From contig NC_134677.1 in the NCBI RefSeq assembly GCF_024713945.1, forward strand, positions 3,289,001 to 3,353,000: 64,000 nucleotides of DNA. Reading direction: 5' to 3'. Of the stretch, positions 38,919 through 50,607 are shown piece by piece (position 1 is the first letter of the stretch; each line of letters opens with the position of its first letter). The notes under the pieces were generated by a model. That model was not told where the DNA came from. It did not search any database and saw nothing but the letters and a program-made list of their open reading frames with translations. The translations under genes and the position numbers were made by a program. The stretch is from Dermatophagoides farinae. Lineage: Eukaryota > Arthropoda > Arachnida > Sarcoptiformes > Pyroglyphidae.

Positions 38919-40499
38919 AACACAAAAAACTATGGCTATGGATAGCATAAAATACGAAACATGGGCGTAAAAAGTAATCTTGTTAAAATTTTTTATATTT
39001 GTATATTTATCGCCAACAACATTCACAAACAAACGACCGACCGACCACGGGACGAATAATGATTTGGCCTCTAAACTTTTTTTTTCTTATTTGAGAATGT
39101 GGTTCACTTGAACTATTGTTACATACACACACACACTTTACATTTGAATTATTCTTCTGTATATGCCAGGAATAACATGTGTATATCAAATGTTTTTCAC
39201 TGTTTATTGTGCCTTGAGGTGAATACCGTAAATATCCAATCAGTCAGCCAAACAAATATATTTAAACGAAATCGTAGAAACAATGAACAATGATGACCAA
39301 GAAATGAAAAGAAAAATTCTATTCTTTTTCTTTTTTTTTGACCCTTTTCTATGTCCAGAATGATGAATGATAGATTCTGAGATCTTTTTTCTTGAATGAT
39401 TATTATTTTGAAATTAATAATTCTTGAAAATTATGTGCACGCAATATTCTAAGTGTTCTTTGCAATTCTGTATGGTATATGAATCATCAAGCAATCATAT
39501 TATTTGGTAATCATTGGAATTGATCGACAATAGTACACAATAACAATAATATAAAAGTATATATATTGAATACAATTATCATGAAATCCTAATGTTATAT
39601 TGAAATGATGATGAAAAAAAAAGAAAATTATCACACAATACAATGAATGTGTGTGTGTGTGTGTGTATGATATACACAATAGAATGAATAAATTGAAAGA
39701 ATTGAAAGCAATCAGAAAGAAAAAAAAAATGAAATGAAATGAAAAGAAACGACGAATTTCCATTTTCACATTAAAGACATTCATAATAATAACACACTGT
39801 ATGATTTAATAGTTTCATTTTCGTTATGCATATATACACACACACACAACGAACAAGCTAAAGGTGAACATTTGAATGAATCATTTCGAATTTTTTTTCT
39901 TGAAACGACAAGATTCGATAATGAAAAAGCCACAAATATAAAAGAATAAAAGAAAGGAAGCTAAACTTACTCTCAGAATTGAAGACTATACAAGAATCAT
40001 TCAGGTCGGAACGAATAAAATACATTGAATTTTAAGGAAATCATCTCTGACGAATATAAAAAAAAGATGAATCGATGCGAATGAAGAACGGAAAGAAAAC
40101 TAACTGATATAACTTGGCCACGATTGCATTATCGAAAGAAAAATTTTGCATATACCAAAACCACCTAGGAATAAGAATAAGAAAAAAAAGAAGAAAATGT
40201 AAAAAATATCTTAGAAATATTGAATAAAGTGGAATTGAGAAAAAAAATTGAAAAATTGGATCGACTACTACTATAGTACACACATTCACAATACCATTAA
40301 CAAGTAACGAAAATTTTTTTGGCCAATAACTTTGTGTTTGGTAAATTTACACAAACATACACACACATAAAGTGTCGGAAATATTATGTTTGAAGAGATA
40401 CGAAATGAGAGCGAGAGAGAGAAAGGAATAGTTAGTTCGGGAATAACACCGAGTTGATAGAAATCGTTCTGGCAATGATTGATGGCCGATCAAAACACA

Positions 40500-40520
40500 A
40501 ACACACACACACACACACAC
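40500..40520. repeat. (AC)n microsatellite
   Basis: About ten AC units. Confidence 0.9.
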
Positions 40521-41448
40521 CCTAGACAGCTATCACAATTCGATTTGCATTGTTTCCGTTACACGTCTGCACACAAACTTACACACTTGTCGAGCATTAA
40601 ATTCTCATTGATTCAATAGAGTGAATTGTATTGAGAAGAATATGAAAACAGTAAAATTATTGTTCGATCATTCCAATGAATTGCATCATCATACAGAAGT
40701 AGTAGGCTTCAATCGATTTTGATAGATCTAAAAAAGACTATAAGCTGATATTTTTAATGTTTAGAGTTGAACACGATTCACACCAATACTTGAAGATAAA
40801 TATGAAGAAAAACACATTGGCAAAAAAAATGAACAATGTATTCGTCCATATTCGAATTGGTCAATGATTTGAACATACTACATCCACACACACACACAGA
40901 ATGTTAACGAATATGATTGTTTTGGATTTTGGCATCATTAGGATTATGAAATTATCCATTGAAAGAAAAAAATTTTGCCGATCATGAAAAAAAAATATTC
41001 AGAAAATGAGAAAGAAAGAATTGGAACGACCAATGAACTGGCTATAAATTGATTATAACACACTTAGAAAACATTAGGGGGTTAGCTCATGAAAGAAAGC
41101 AGAACAAAACAAAATCATTTACAACAACAAATAAACAAACACTGATCGAGACGAGACCAACAAACTGACGAATACGACGATGAAGCGTTAATCGCCATAA
41201 ATCGATTTTTTTTTTCAGTACAATCCTTGCCGGATATGATGATGAGAATAGGATTGGACTGAAAAACTGATGTGATGATACATTTCTGCAATTGCTTTTT
41301 TTTTGTTCATGTGATTATAAACGATGAAATTAAAACGGGTCATCACAAACAGACATATACACTTTAAAATCGATATCTGGGACCTAAACATTGGACATTG
41401 TCTCCAAAATATTTTTGATTCTACTTGTTTTTATATATCTACACAATA

Positions 41449-41468
41449 TGTGTGTGTGTGTGTGTGTG
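41449..41468. repeat. (TG)n microsatellite
   Basis: Ten TG units. Confidence 0.9.
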
Positions 41469-41854
41469 GGTAATGGAGAATCGAATTTTTTTCTATCTTG
41501 GTCAGCTTTTGTCATGCGATACATATCAAGATGATTATATGACATGTTTTTAATGGATTTAATGACACATTTTTATAAATAAATACATAGTGAAAAAAAA
41601 GATGAAGAACATAATGAACGTTCCAAATGGACTTATGAACACATTCAGTCCAACAGCATAAACAAACCAAGAGATATAGAAACCATAGGACAAGCAAATT
41701 CCAAAATTTTTTTTTCTGTCTACATTCCACATATTGTAACAAAATAATAAACGGAAAATCAATGGATGTTACCATACTTGTTTCACTTGGCTATTCAATT
41801 TGAAAACTTTTTTTTTCATCTGTTTCTATTATACACAGAAAATACAAATAAAGA

Positions 41855-41861
<7 letters not shown>

Positions 41862-41885
<24 letters not shown>
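41862..41885. repeat. (AG)n microsatellite
   Basis: Twelve AG units; homopurine tract. Confidence 0.9.
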
Positions 41886-43483
41886 TGAATAAAAATAGCA
41901 ATTCTGAATTCAGCGGGATATTTTGCTGAAATCATTAAATTTTGCGAAACCAAGTTGATGAATTCTCATCCATCCATGTAAAGGTGCGTGTGTGTGTGTG
42001 TGTATGCTGTATTGATTGTAAACGTTGAAATTAAAAAAAAAACGATGGAATGTGTATAGCTCAATTCAAATCGTATAATTCAATTGAATCATTTTTCTTT
42101 ACATTCTAATATTGACCATTGTGTGATATATACAGTAGTATTATACATTTCATTCAAAATGAATTTGTGTAATTAATTTCACAGAATAATTGAATGCGAT
42201 CGAATTGAGATGTTTTATCATGAAATGAAGAATTCTGTCTACAATTTTTTGCCTGGTCATTCAAAGATTTTTTAAAAACTTTTATGAAATAAAACGGATG
42301 CATAAAAACACAAAAATTCTTTTTCACTACCAAAAAAAAGTATAAATTCTAACACACATCATACTCACACAAAACTTGATTACCAGGAAATGGAATTTGA
42401 TTAGCAAAAATTTTTTTTCATTTTAATTCCAATGGAAAAGCAATAGCAAATAAACGTGTAAAGAAAAAAAAACTAATTAAACAAAAAAAATGTGTGACAG
42501 ACAACAAGGAAGAAATATGCTAATCATGAAAACACTTTCGACTACTCAAACAATTCAATTCTGTTCATCTTTTTGAATTTAATTAATCAAGACAAAAAAA
42601 CAATTTGAAGAAGAAAAATAAATCAGTTCATTGTTTATAATGACTATGATGAATATAGAAACAAAGTTTGAAAGAACTGACAAGGATTTCAGAAACCAAA
42701 ACAAATGGATCAAACTTGACAGATGGGAAGTATGTGTGCAGTATGAATATACATTATTATAGAATGACAATAATTTACAATAAAATAATGCTTTGAGATG
42801 ATATTTTTCAATACATTCAGTAATTGGACAGTAGCAGTAACAGCGACAATAAACTTACGTAAAAAAAAATTCGATTTACAAATTCTTCACTCATTACATC
42901 CTGTGTATTAAATCAATGAATAAAAAGTGAAAGTGAAAAAAAGCAACACACAAAAATTTTCCATCATCGATCATTTTATAACCTGTCTTGCTATATTATC
43001 ATTAGATCACTAAACAACAACGAATGATAATCGAATAATAATAATAATGAATATAACACATCATCACTTGTTCACAATCAAACAAAAAAAATGGATGGGA
43101 ACGAAAGCAGACACGAACACACAAACCACACACACCTTTACATGTGATTAATTTTGCGTGTACATCACTTTTCAACCACATGAATATTCTATCATCAAAC
43201 ATATGAATTTCCTTCAAACAATGTATGTATGATGTATCAAAAAATAAAAGTGTGGAACCACAAACCCTAGCGCTGTCAATGACAAGCCAAATATCTATAA
43301 AACATAGGAAAATGATGAGGGAAAGGAAATAGATGTTGATAACATACATTTCATATATCAAACACATCCGAAAAATTTTTTTGCGGTTGGAATATGATTG
43401 GGAAATTTCTATATATTTGTTGATAATTTAAAAAAAAATAAAACATATTTCGTTTTCATTCAAAAATATTGATAGCCCATTTG

Positions 43484-43525
43484 AATATGTGTGTTGTGTG
43501 TGTGTGTGTGTTGTGTGTATGTGTG
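43484..43525. repeat. Interrupted (TG)n microsatellite
   Basis: About 40 bases of TG repeat broken by TTG and TATG interruptions. Confidence 0.85.
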
Positions 43526-43810
43526 ATCGTTGAGCCACACAGAATAGTTAGTTTAGATCATAAGATTCTTTTGGTAATGTTTTTTTTCTCCATTTCATAT
43601 AATCATAAAATTATATGATGATTTTACGGGCAGAAAAAAAATTTGTTTTTTTCTATTGCTTTCACACATTTTTTTTGGGGAGTTCTGTCAAGAACACATA
43701 CATTATTATTATCATTATAAATGTTTGAATGAATGAATCAAAAAGCAAAAAAAAATGGTCTGTTTTCACATTTAGACCAAATAGAAAATGATTATGATGA
43801 TGAACATCGT

Positions 43811-43830
43811 ATGCATGCATGCATGCATGC
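43811..43830. repeat. (ATGC)n microsatellite, self-complementary
   Basis: Five ATGC units. Because ATGCAT is palindromic, the tract can fold back on itself. Confidence 0.9.
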
Positions 43831-44610
43831 GTGCATAGTAAACATTCAGATTCTTAGATTCTTTCATTGTAGAATGTTTGTATCGGCTGTTTTGTTATTA
43901 TTATTACATAATAATATTAAAACCCTCGAAATAATATGTTTATGTGTGTATTGGGGGGAGGTAGAAAAAAAAATCTTATTGAGTCACTTTACAAATTGTA
44001 TGAAAACATACACATACACACATTTCGTAAACGTTTCGTGATCTGAACACTAAATTCCTAAAAACTAAATTGATATTGTCAATGTTTCTGTTATAGAATA
44101 TAATGTTCATAGCAATTTGCAAAAAGACATATACACCACATATAAATAAGAAAAGACCACGACCAAAAAAAAAGTAACAGACCGACTCCAAGATGATGAT
44201 GATGATGATGTCCATGATGTTCATAACCATTGTCAATAAGGCTTGTTAAATAATTCTAGCCCGCCAACAAGTCAGCCAACCAAAAAGCGATCGACAAAAC
44301 ATACATTGAACAACACAACTTAACGTCAAAACAAACATTATAAACTTGTAATATTCGATTTGTGTATATATGGCGGCAATATATTATTTAAAGCTAAAGG
44401 AATAGCCAGAATATTATGATTACTATGGATGATAATGAATAAAATCTCATTTACACACACACTGATTGGCTCCGGTTTCGTTTTTTATCATTTTTTTCTT
44501 TTTTCTTTTTTTCATCAAGTCAACCATCATAGATCATTCACAGAGACATTCCAAGGCAAACGTATAGAATATGTAAATCATATTTTTTTCCATTCAAAAA
44601 GCTTGATTAT

Positions 44611-44643
44611 AATCATCATCACCATCATCATCATCATCATCAT
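44611..44643. repeat. Imperfect (ATC)n microsatellite
   Basis: About eleven ATC/CAT units with one ACC interruption; first of three trinucleotide tracts within 180 bp. Confidence 0.85.
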
Positions 44644-44708
44644 GGTGAAATGGGCACCAATTTCATTCAAACGATGAATTCTCCCTTGACAATTGTCCAT
44701 GAATGCAC

Positions 44709-44732
44709 ATGATGATGATGATGATGATGATG
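44709..44732. repeat. (ATG)n microsatellite
   Basis: Eight ATG units, complementary to the CAT tract that starts 38 bases downstream. Confidence 0.9.
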
Positions 44733-44769
44733 CACTTTGGCTCATATGGTTATGCTTTCATTATTTGGC

Positions 44770-44790
44770 CATCATCATCATCATCATCAT
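44770..44790. repeat. (CAT)n microsatellite
   Basis: Seven CAT units, in inverted orientation to the ATG tract at 44709-44732. Confidence 0.9.
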
Positions 44791-46112
44791 GAGTTTGGGC
44801 CAAGACATCATCAACAACAAGAAACCAGAAAAAAAATTCAATTGGTATGGAATATAATTTTCAACACTGACACAATCATCATCATTCTTGGTTCGATTTT
44901 TTCTTTCTCTCTTTTCAGTGACGATAAAAATACCCACCTCACCCCCGCCACACACACATTCAACCGAGAGGAAGAGAGTATATTTTGTTGGTTGAAAAAA
45001 ATAATTCTGTGTGCATTGTCGTCGAAACCACCGACATTATAAGTCAATTTCGATTTTGTCTAAAATATGTGAAAAAAAGTTTTTTTTTCCAATTCTAAGG
45101 GAATTTTTCTTTCAGTGTAAGTGTGCTTTGAATCCAATTTATAGATAGATAGAATTCTAGAATAGTAAAGAAGTAGGAATAATTAATCTTGATTTTCAAA
45201 ATGAAATTAATGATTTCAGAATTTTTATTTTTTATTTACAAAAATTCATTCAACAAAAATCCTCAGCTAATTTAACGAGAAAGAAAGGCCAAAATGGCGA
45301 CAAGATCAAAATTTCATTCACACTCAGAACACGAAAAATAATAAGAGAAAAAAGCAAGAAAAGAAGATTGGCTCCTGTGAACACACACACACACACACAC
45401 GACAAAAACATGAAAAAATCAAGAAAAAAACCATAGTTCATAGCTAAAAATAGTGGAAACAAGAAAAAAACAACGAGAATCAAGAAAAAAAAGGTTCAAT
45501 TTGTATGGATGGAACGAAACAAATTTATTTTCGGTCCAGTAATAATAACAAATAATAAACATCACACAGCAACAGCAGTAAAATCACCAAGAATGATTAA
45601 TGAAAAATGATATCATTTACAATGGTGTTATCAGATACATAAAGACAAATAAAATGAAATAAATAAAAAATGGCAGAATCACATTGTTTGGTTATAATAA
45701 ATAATATTTATTTTGTTTGTGTAGACAGACAAACCAATAACCAGGTGAACCATTTTTACTGATGATGACCACTATTGATGATCACACACACACACACAAA
45801 CAATTCCATGGCAATAAAGTATCAAAAATTGGATTAGATTACACACAGACACAATGTTTGAAACATTAATCATCGTAATGGAATTGATTCTTTGTTTGTT
45901 TATTGCAGATCATACAATCAACGGTAACAATAATCATGGATATGATTGAGTGACTTAAATATTTAATTTCATTAAATCAATAAGCAACTTCCTATGTAAT
46001 GATAGATTGTCTTCGTCGTATGTGTAAAATAATAAACACTAACCAGATAGTATCAACAAAATGGTGTCATGAAGCTTGAGGGCGAATTCAATCGATCAAT
46101 GGGATTAGTAAA

Positions 46113-46134
46113 TGTGTGTGTGTGTGTGTGTGTG
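46113..46134. repeat. (TG)n microsatellite
   Basis: About eleven TG units. Confidence 0.9.
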
Positions 46135-46456
46135 AGGGGAAGAAAGAAAAATTCCAGAATTTAACAGAAAAAAAAACTTTTTATTTCGTATGTTCTAAAT
46201 GGGTGCTGAAAAACTTGATGGTTTATATACTGAATTCAGTTACTTTCGATACGATGTGAATGAATGACGTTCATTTTTTTTTGTTTCGCAAACACAGATT
46301 TTATAATGTTTTTCTGATCATACGGATCACACAAATCGATACGATAAAAAACAAAATAGAGTGATTGAGTGATTTCAAACTCTCAAGGCTATAGAAGAAT
46401 ATTTTGACGCCCAGTGATTCTAGTTATGAAAATGAGAAAAAAAAACACCAAGACAA

Positions 46457-46479
46457 ACACACACACACACACACACACA
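46457..46479. repeat. (AC)n microsatellite
   Basis: About eleven AC units. Confidence 0.9.
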
Positions 46480-49400
46480 GTAGGGAGTCGATCGATGAAA
46501 ACAGAACAACAAACCTTACATTATTAGACTAAAGAATCGTTGAGTTTTGATTTAAAAAGATCACGCCAAACACACAACAAACAAACACTGCATGCGATCA
46601 TCATAACATCAGCAACCAACCAAACAACGATATTCAGAACCTAAAAAATCTAATATTTTTTTTTAAAAAAAGTATAGAAAAAAAACTTGAAAAAAGAGCT
46701 TGAAAACGTGTCAAGTCGATTTAATTGAGTCAGGAAAAATTAAAAAAAAAATCTTTTTTATTTACAAAAATTCTATGGAAAAATTTTCAATCTTTTCTTG
46801 GATTTTTTTTTATTCAAAGGATTCATCAATGTTGAAAAATTGTGAAGAGAAAATAAGTTTCGTATTTTTATAAACTGGAAAAAAATAATAAATAAGAAGC
46901 TAATCTTGAAAGTATTAGATGCCAATCAATAGGAATTGATTACAGAAAGTTTGAAAAAAATAATTAAATAAAATTGTATTGAAAATTTTTTACTCTTTTT
47001 TTTTGCCAAACATTCAACAACACAACCAAATAAATCGAGTGAACAAGTAGATTCTTTATTATCAAAAATGAAGCAAAAAAAAGTTCCAAAATAACGATTC
47101 TTAGAATAACAAGAATTCAAACTTAAATAAGATTACTCGAATTTTTTTCTCGTTCGTTATAAAAGAGAAATCAAAATTCGAATGATCAAAAAACAATAAA
47201 CCGACAAACAAATTGGAAAGCAATGAGATGATTTTGTTTATTTGTCTGTTTGAATCAAAAGAAAAAAATTCTTTGAACATTGAAAAGTTAAGAAATATTC
47301 TAGTTGGTTGTGATAAAGGGAAAAAATTCTTAGCAATTAGAAACAATTCCAGATTCTGTGTGTTAGTGAATCCAAATAAAATATATAAAATAATAAAGAA
47401 TGTCGTTCATTGATATCACAGAAAAAAAAGTTGGATATGGTGAATGTTATATTCTACGGTTGTTGATCTATAACGATAAATAAGAAGTTGTTATTGTTGT
47501 TTATTTTCAAAGACACACACACACACAAGTTAGAATAAAAAGTCTCAAGAGAATCGATCACACTGGTGACTATGGTAATATGTGTGTGTGTGTATCACCA
47601 AAAAAAATTGGAGTGGTAGAAATTTTTCGGTTGTTGGCAAAAAAAAAACCGAAAATGTAAGTTACAAAAGTTGGTTGACTTACTTAATGTTCATATCAAC
47701 AGAGTGAATACAAGTAAAAACAAGAATCAAAAATGAAACGAATATCATTATAAAGGTAGAAATGAGAAACGAACAAACCCAATTAGATTTTGAGATGAAA
47801 AACAGAATTCATTTCGCATAGAATAAAATGGAATTAAGTATACACACAATCAACCAACCCTGAATACAAACCAAAGCTACACTAGATCGTGTATGTCAAA
47901 TTTAATGTAATAGTCTTGTACATTGTACACCATTCCAGAACGAATGTTTTAACTACTACAGCTGACATCCGGATCTGACTTGTCATTGATCGAATTAAAG
48001 TATTGTATCAGAAAATTATACTTAAAAGGTATAACGATTGTACATTCATTCATTTCGATCATATCCAAAATGTCAGTGTGTGGGTATGACTATAACAATT
48101 TTGATCAATATTTGGCAAAATCAAAAATCGATATTATCTTCATGAACCATATCATAGTTTATTAGAAAAAAATACGAATGTCATATACAGTTTGGTCAAC
48201 TTATAATCCAACCGACAATAAGTTTAGCGACAATAACCATATTGAAATATAGAAGTGTCCACCATTCATTTGACGATTGACTTTTGGATAGCGATGATGA
48301 TGACATCATCATATATACAATTGATGACATTATTCTTATTCTTATATTGGAGAATAGAGATAAAAAGATAGAAAAAAATGAACAAAAACAAAACAAAACA
48401 AAAATAAACAGCAGCTTTAACATTATAACAAGATAGATAACCAGATCAGATTTTCAAAAACGATCAAATGACAAGCGACATTAATCAAATAATAGTATCT
48501 CATCTAAGAAAATGTTTTCACAATAAATAACAAACAAACAAACAGAAAAAAAATTGCTAAGCTCGAAATGATATTTTCTTTTTCTTTGGATATGTCAAAA
48601 CTTATGAAAATGATGATGATAGCCACCATTAAGATGAGCTTTTTTATATACAGATTTTAACAGAAGAAAAACTGAATTGATCAATATTGATCTATCAAAT
48701 ATATGTGCAAAAAAATAAAAAAAAAACATTACGATGGCGGCAGTCTCAAAACCAAAAACCGAAAGAAAAAATCGGTAACCCATTTGAAAATCAAATAACG
48801 ATTTTATTCCAATCAAATCATTAGCATCATTAACTTTGTCATTTATGATGGTGACGACAAATGATCATCATCATTGTATGTAAAAGCAAAAATGTAAGAA
48901 CGAACCCAAGTATTGAAAAAAAAAGATTTTGGATCGCATTTGGAATGAAGTATAAATGCATCATTTTCTTCAATCGATTCCTTATTTTATTCATTTGCTT
49001 GTTGTTTTTTGAATTTTTTTTCATTTTGACAACGCTAAAAAACGATTGACTCATTTCAGAAATGGGAAAAAATAAAATGAAATGAAATAAAAAAAAACGG
49101 GAATTATTCTAGAACGACAACAATATTGTTGTTCATTGTATTTCTCCCGAAAAAAATAAGAAAAGTTTCTCTCTTTCTCGGTCAAATCATCAAAAGTTAA
49201 AAACATATAGATTCTCATATAAGGGAGGATTGAAAATGGAAATGAAAATCCCAAATTTGTAGTTGAATCAGATAACTTTTTATTTCAAAAGATTGAGAAT
49301 CAAGATTTCATTTGTTTGTCTTGCCTTATCTGTATAGTCTGTTTTTACGAATCGAATTTTTTTTTGCCCTCAGAAATTACCAAACAGTAAAGCATCTCTC

Positions 49401-49663
49401 TATCAAAAAAAACCATGAAATAAGTTTTATTTCTCAGGAAAATTATTCATCATTGAATAATGGTATTGAATTGGTGGATCAAATCACAAAATCTAATTCA
49501 AATACAAATATAAATTTGTTGAAGATGAGATGAAAAGAAATGAATGAATAAAAAAAATCATGAATAACGATTCTTATTGAAATGACAAGTAAATATTAAG
49601 ACGACGAAAATGTAAATCAAAGCTGCCGATTGTGTAGCTATGGATGTTTAGCCTATTTAATTA

Positions 49664-49685
49664 TGTGTGTGTGTGTGTGTGTGTA
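49664..49685. repeat. (TG)n microsatellite
   Basis: Eleven TG units. Confidence 0.9.
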
Positions 49686-49974
49686 TGAGTATAGCAAGTT
49701 GATAATAATCGCACGGCGTTTTTTTCTTATTTTTTGGCTAACGGAAACACTTGGAGCCTCAAATGTTTCCTTCCCTTATCTATTCACCATAATGTTTCAA
49801 AAGAAAATAATGATTTGCATGACGAAGATGAAAATGTTTTTTTTCGGGTTGTATGTTGGCCATGTTTCTTGAAAATGTGTGTGTACAACAAGCTTTAGAA
49901 TAAAAAAAAATTAACAAGGCTCTTGGTCTGATATATCTTCGGTAACAACACATCGCATATACAAAAGCTGCCAT

Positions 49975-49980
49975 TTTATT
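49975..49980 (-). terminator. Candidate poly(A) signal AATAAA for the small gene at 50.2-50.6 kb
   Basis: A canonical AATAAA on the minus strand lies about 255 nt past the predicted stop codon at 50236. The stretch between is unusually low in homopolymer runs and is a plausible 3'UTR. Hexamers like this are common by chance in AT-rich DNA. Confidence 0.35.
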
Positions 49981-50235
49981 ATGTATGTTTTCTGGTATTC
50001 TAAAACCGGTGTTCCATCTAGGGACATGGGTCATGCGTAAATGCGATTGTTGAAAACGGAACAATTTGATTATCATCATCATCATCATAGATAGTTTGTT
50101 TTCCTGTACATTCAGTTTAGTGATGCTTTTGATCTTAAGGATAGTATGCTGCTAAGGGATCTGAGTTCTACACAATCAAATTATCTGGCAACTTTATGAA
50201 ACAATCCATTAAATTGAAAATGTACATAACAATGA

Positions 50236-50607
50236 CTAATATGATCGTCGAGTTGTATTCAAGCCAACGTTGTATTCCTGTCTATGGCCTGTTGTTTTGT
50301 CTGCTTTCGTAAAATTTCGTGTTCTCATTTCAAAATGGGCAGGTTCATTTATGGTCGATTCTGATCTAGATTCTTAGATAATTTTCTTTTCTCACTGTTT
50401 TTTCTTCAATTTTTTTTGTGTATACTACCGTACGATCAGATGAAAATTGACCATAGAAAAGCGGAAGAAATTATATTCCATCGTATAAGTTTGCAATTTA
50501 TTTGCCAAAATAGCATAAATTTGAGTGATGAAAATAACTAAAAAATATAAAAAACAGGCCAAATTAAATGCCATATGGGCAGCCAATGATTGTTGTGGTT
50601 CAATCAT
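50236..50607 (-). CDS. Probable small single-span membrane protein, 2 exons
   Basis: Exon 1 is 50607-50429 and exon 2 is 50365-50236. They are joined across a 63-nt GT-AG intron, the same size as the shortest intron in the DDR gene. Phase is preserved (a CG|A codon gives Arg), and the total of 309 nt encodes 102 aa ending in TAG. Residues about 14-34 form one hydrophobic segment (AFNLACFLYFLVIFITQIYA). The C-terminal ~43 residues are polar and basic, with NFT and NTT sequons. I do not recognise the family. Support comes from the clean splice, low homopolymer content compared with the flanks, codon use without long A runs, and an AATAAA about 255 nt downstream. It could be a lineage-specific short protein, part of a larger gene, or a chance model. 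The ATG is the first in frame but has a weak context (TTT before it), and a short upstream ATG frame overlaps it. Confidence 0.45.

Larger units (their letters stand above)
33365..49974. other. Gene-poor, microsatellite-rich DNA
   Basis: I find no recognisable gene on either strand across about 16.6 kb. Open frames are short and commonly consist of translated CA/TG (Cys-Val, His-Thr) or CAT/ATG (Ile, Met, His) repeats and poly-A/T (Lys, Phe). Content is dense simple repeats, listed separately, and poly-A/T runs. Possible orphan start exons (39971-40025 minus) and short open frames near 48.0-48.4 kb were noted but are not supported well enough to annotate. Confidence 0.55.

Noticed and set aside
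47980-48423. Short plus- and minus-strand open frames, including a minus frame ending in a hydrophobic stretch (FNMVIVAKLIVGWIIS).
   Set aside because: No splice partners, family match or poly(A) context could be found; length is within chance expectation.
49780-50088. Minus-strand 102-codon frame just downstream of the small two-exon gene.
   Set aside because: It contains the AATAAA signal and opens with an ATG microsatellite; better explained as 3'UTR of the small gene.
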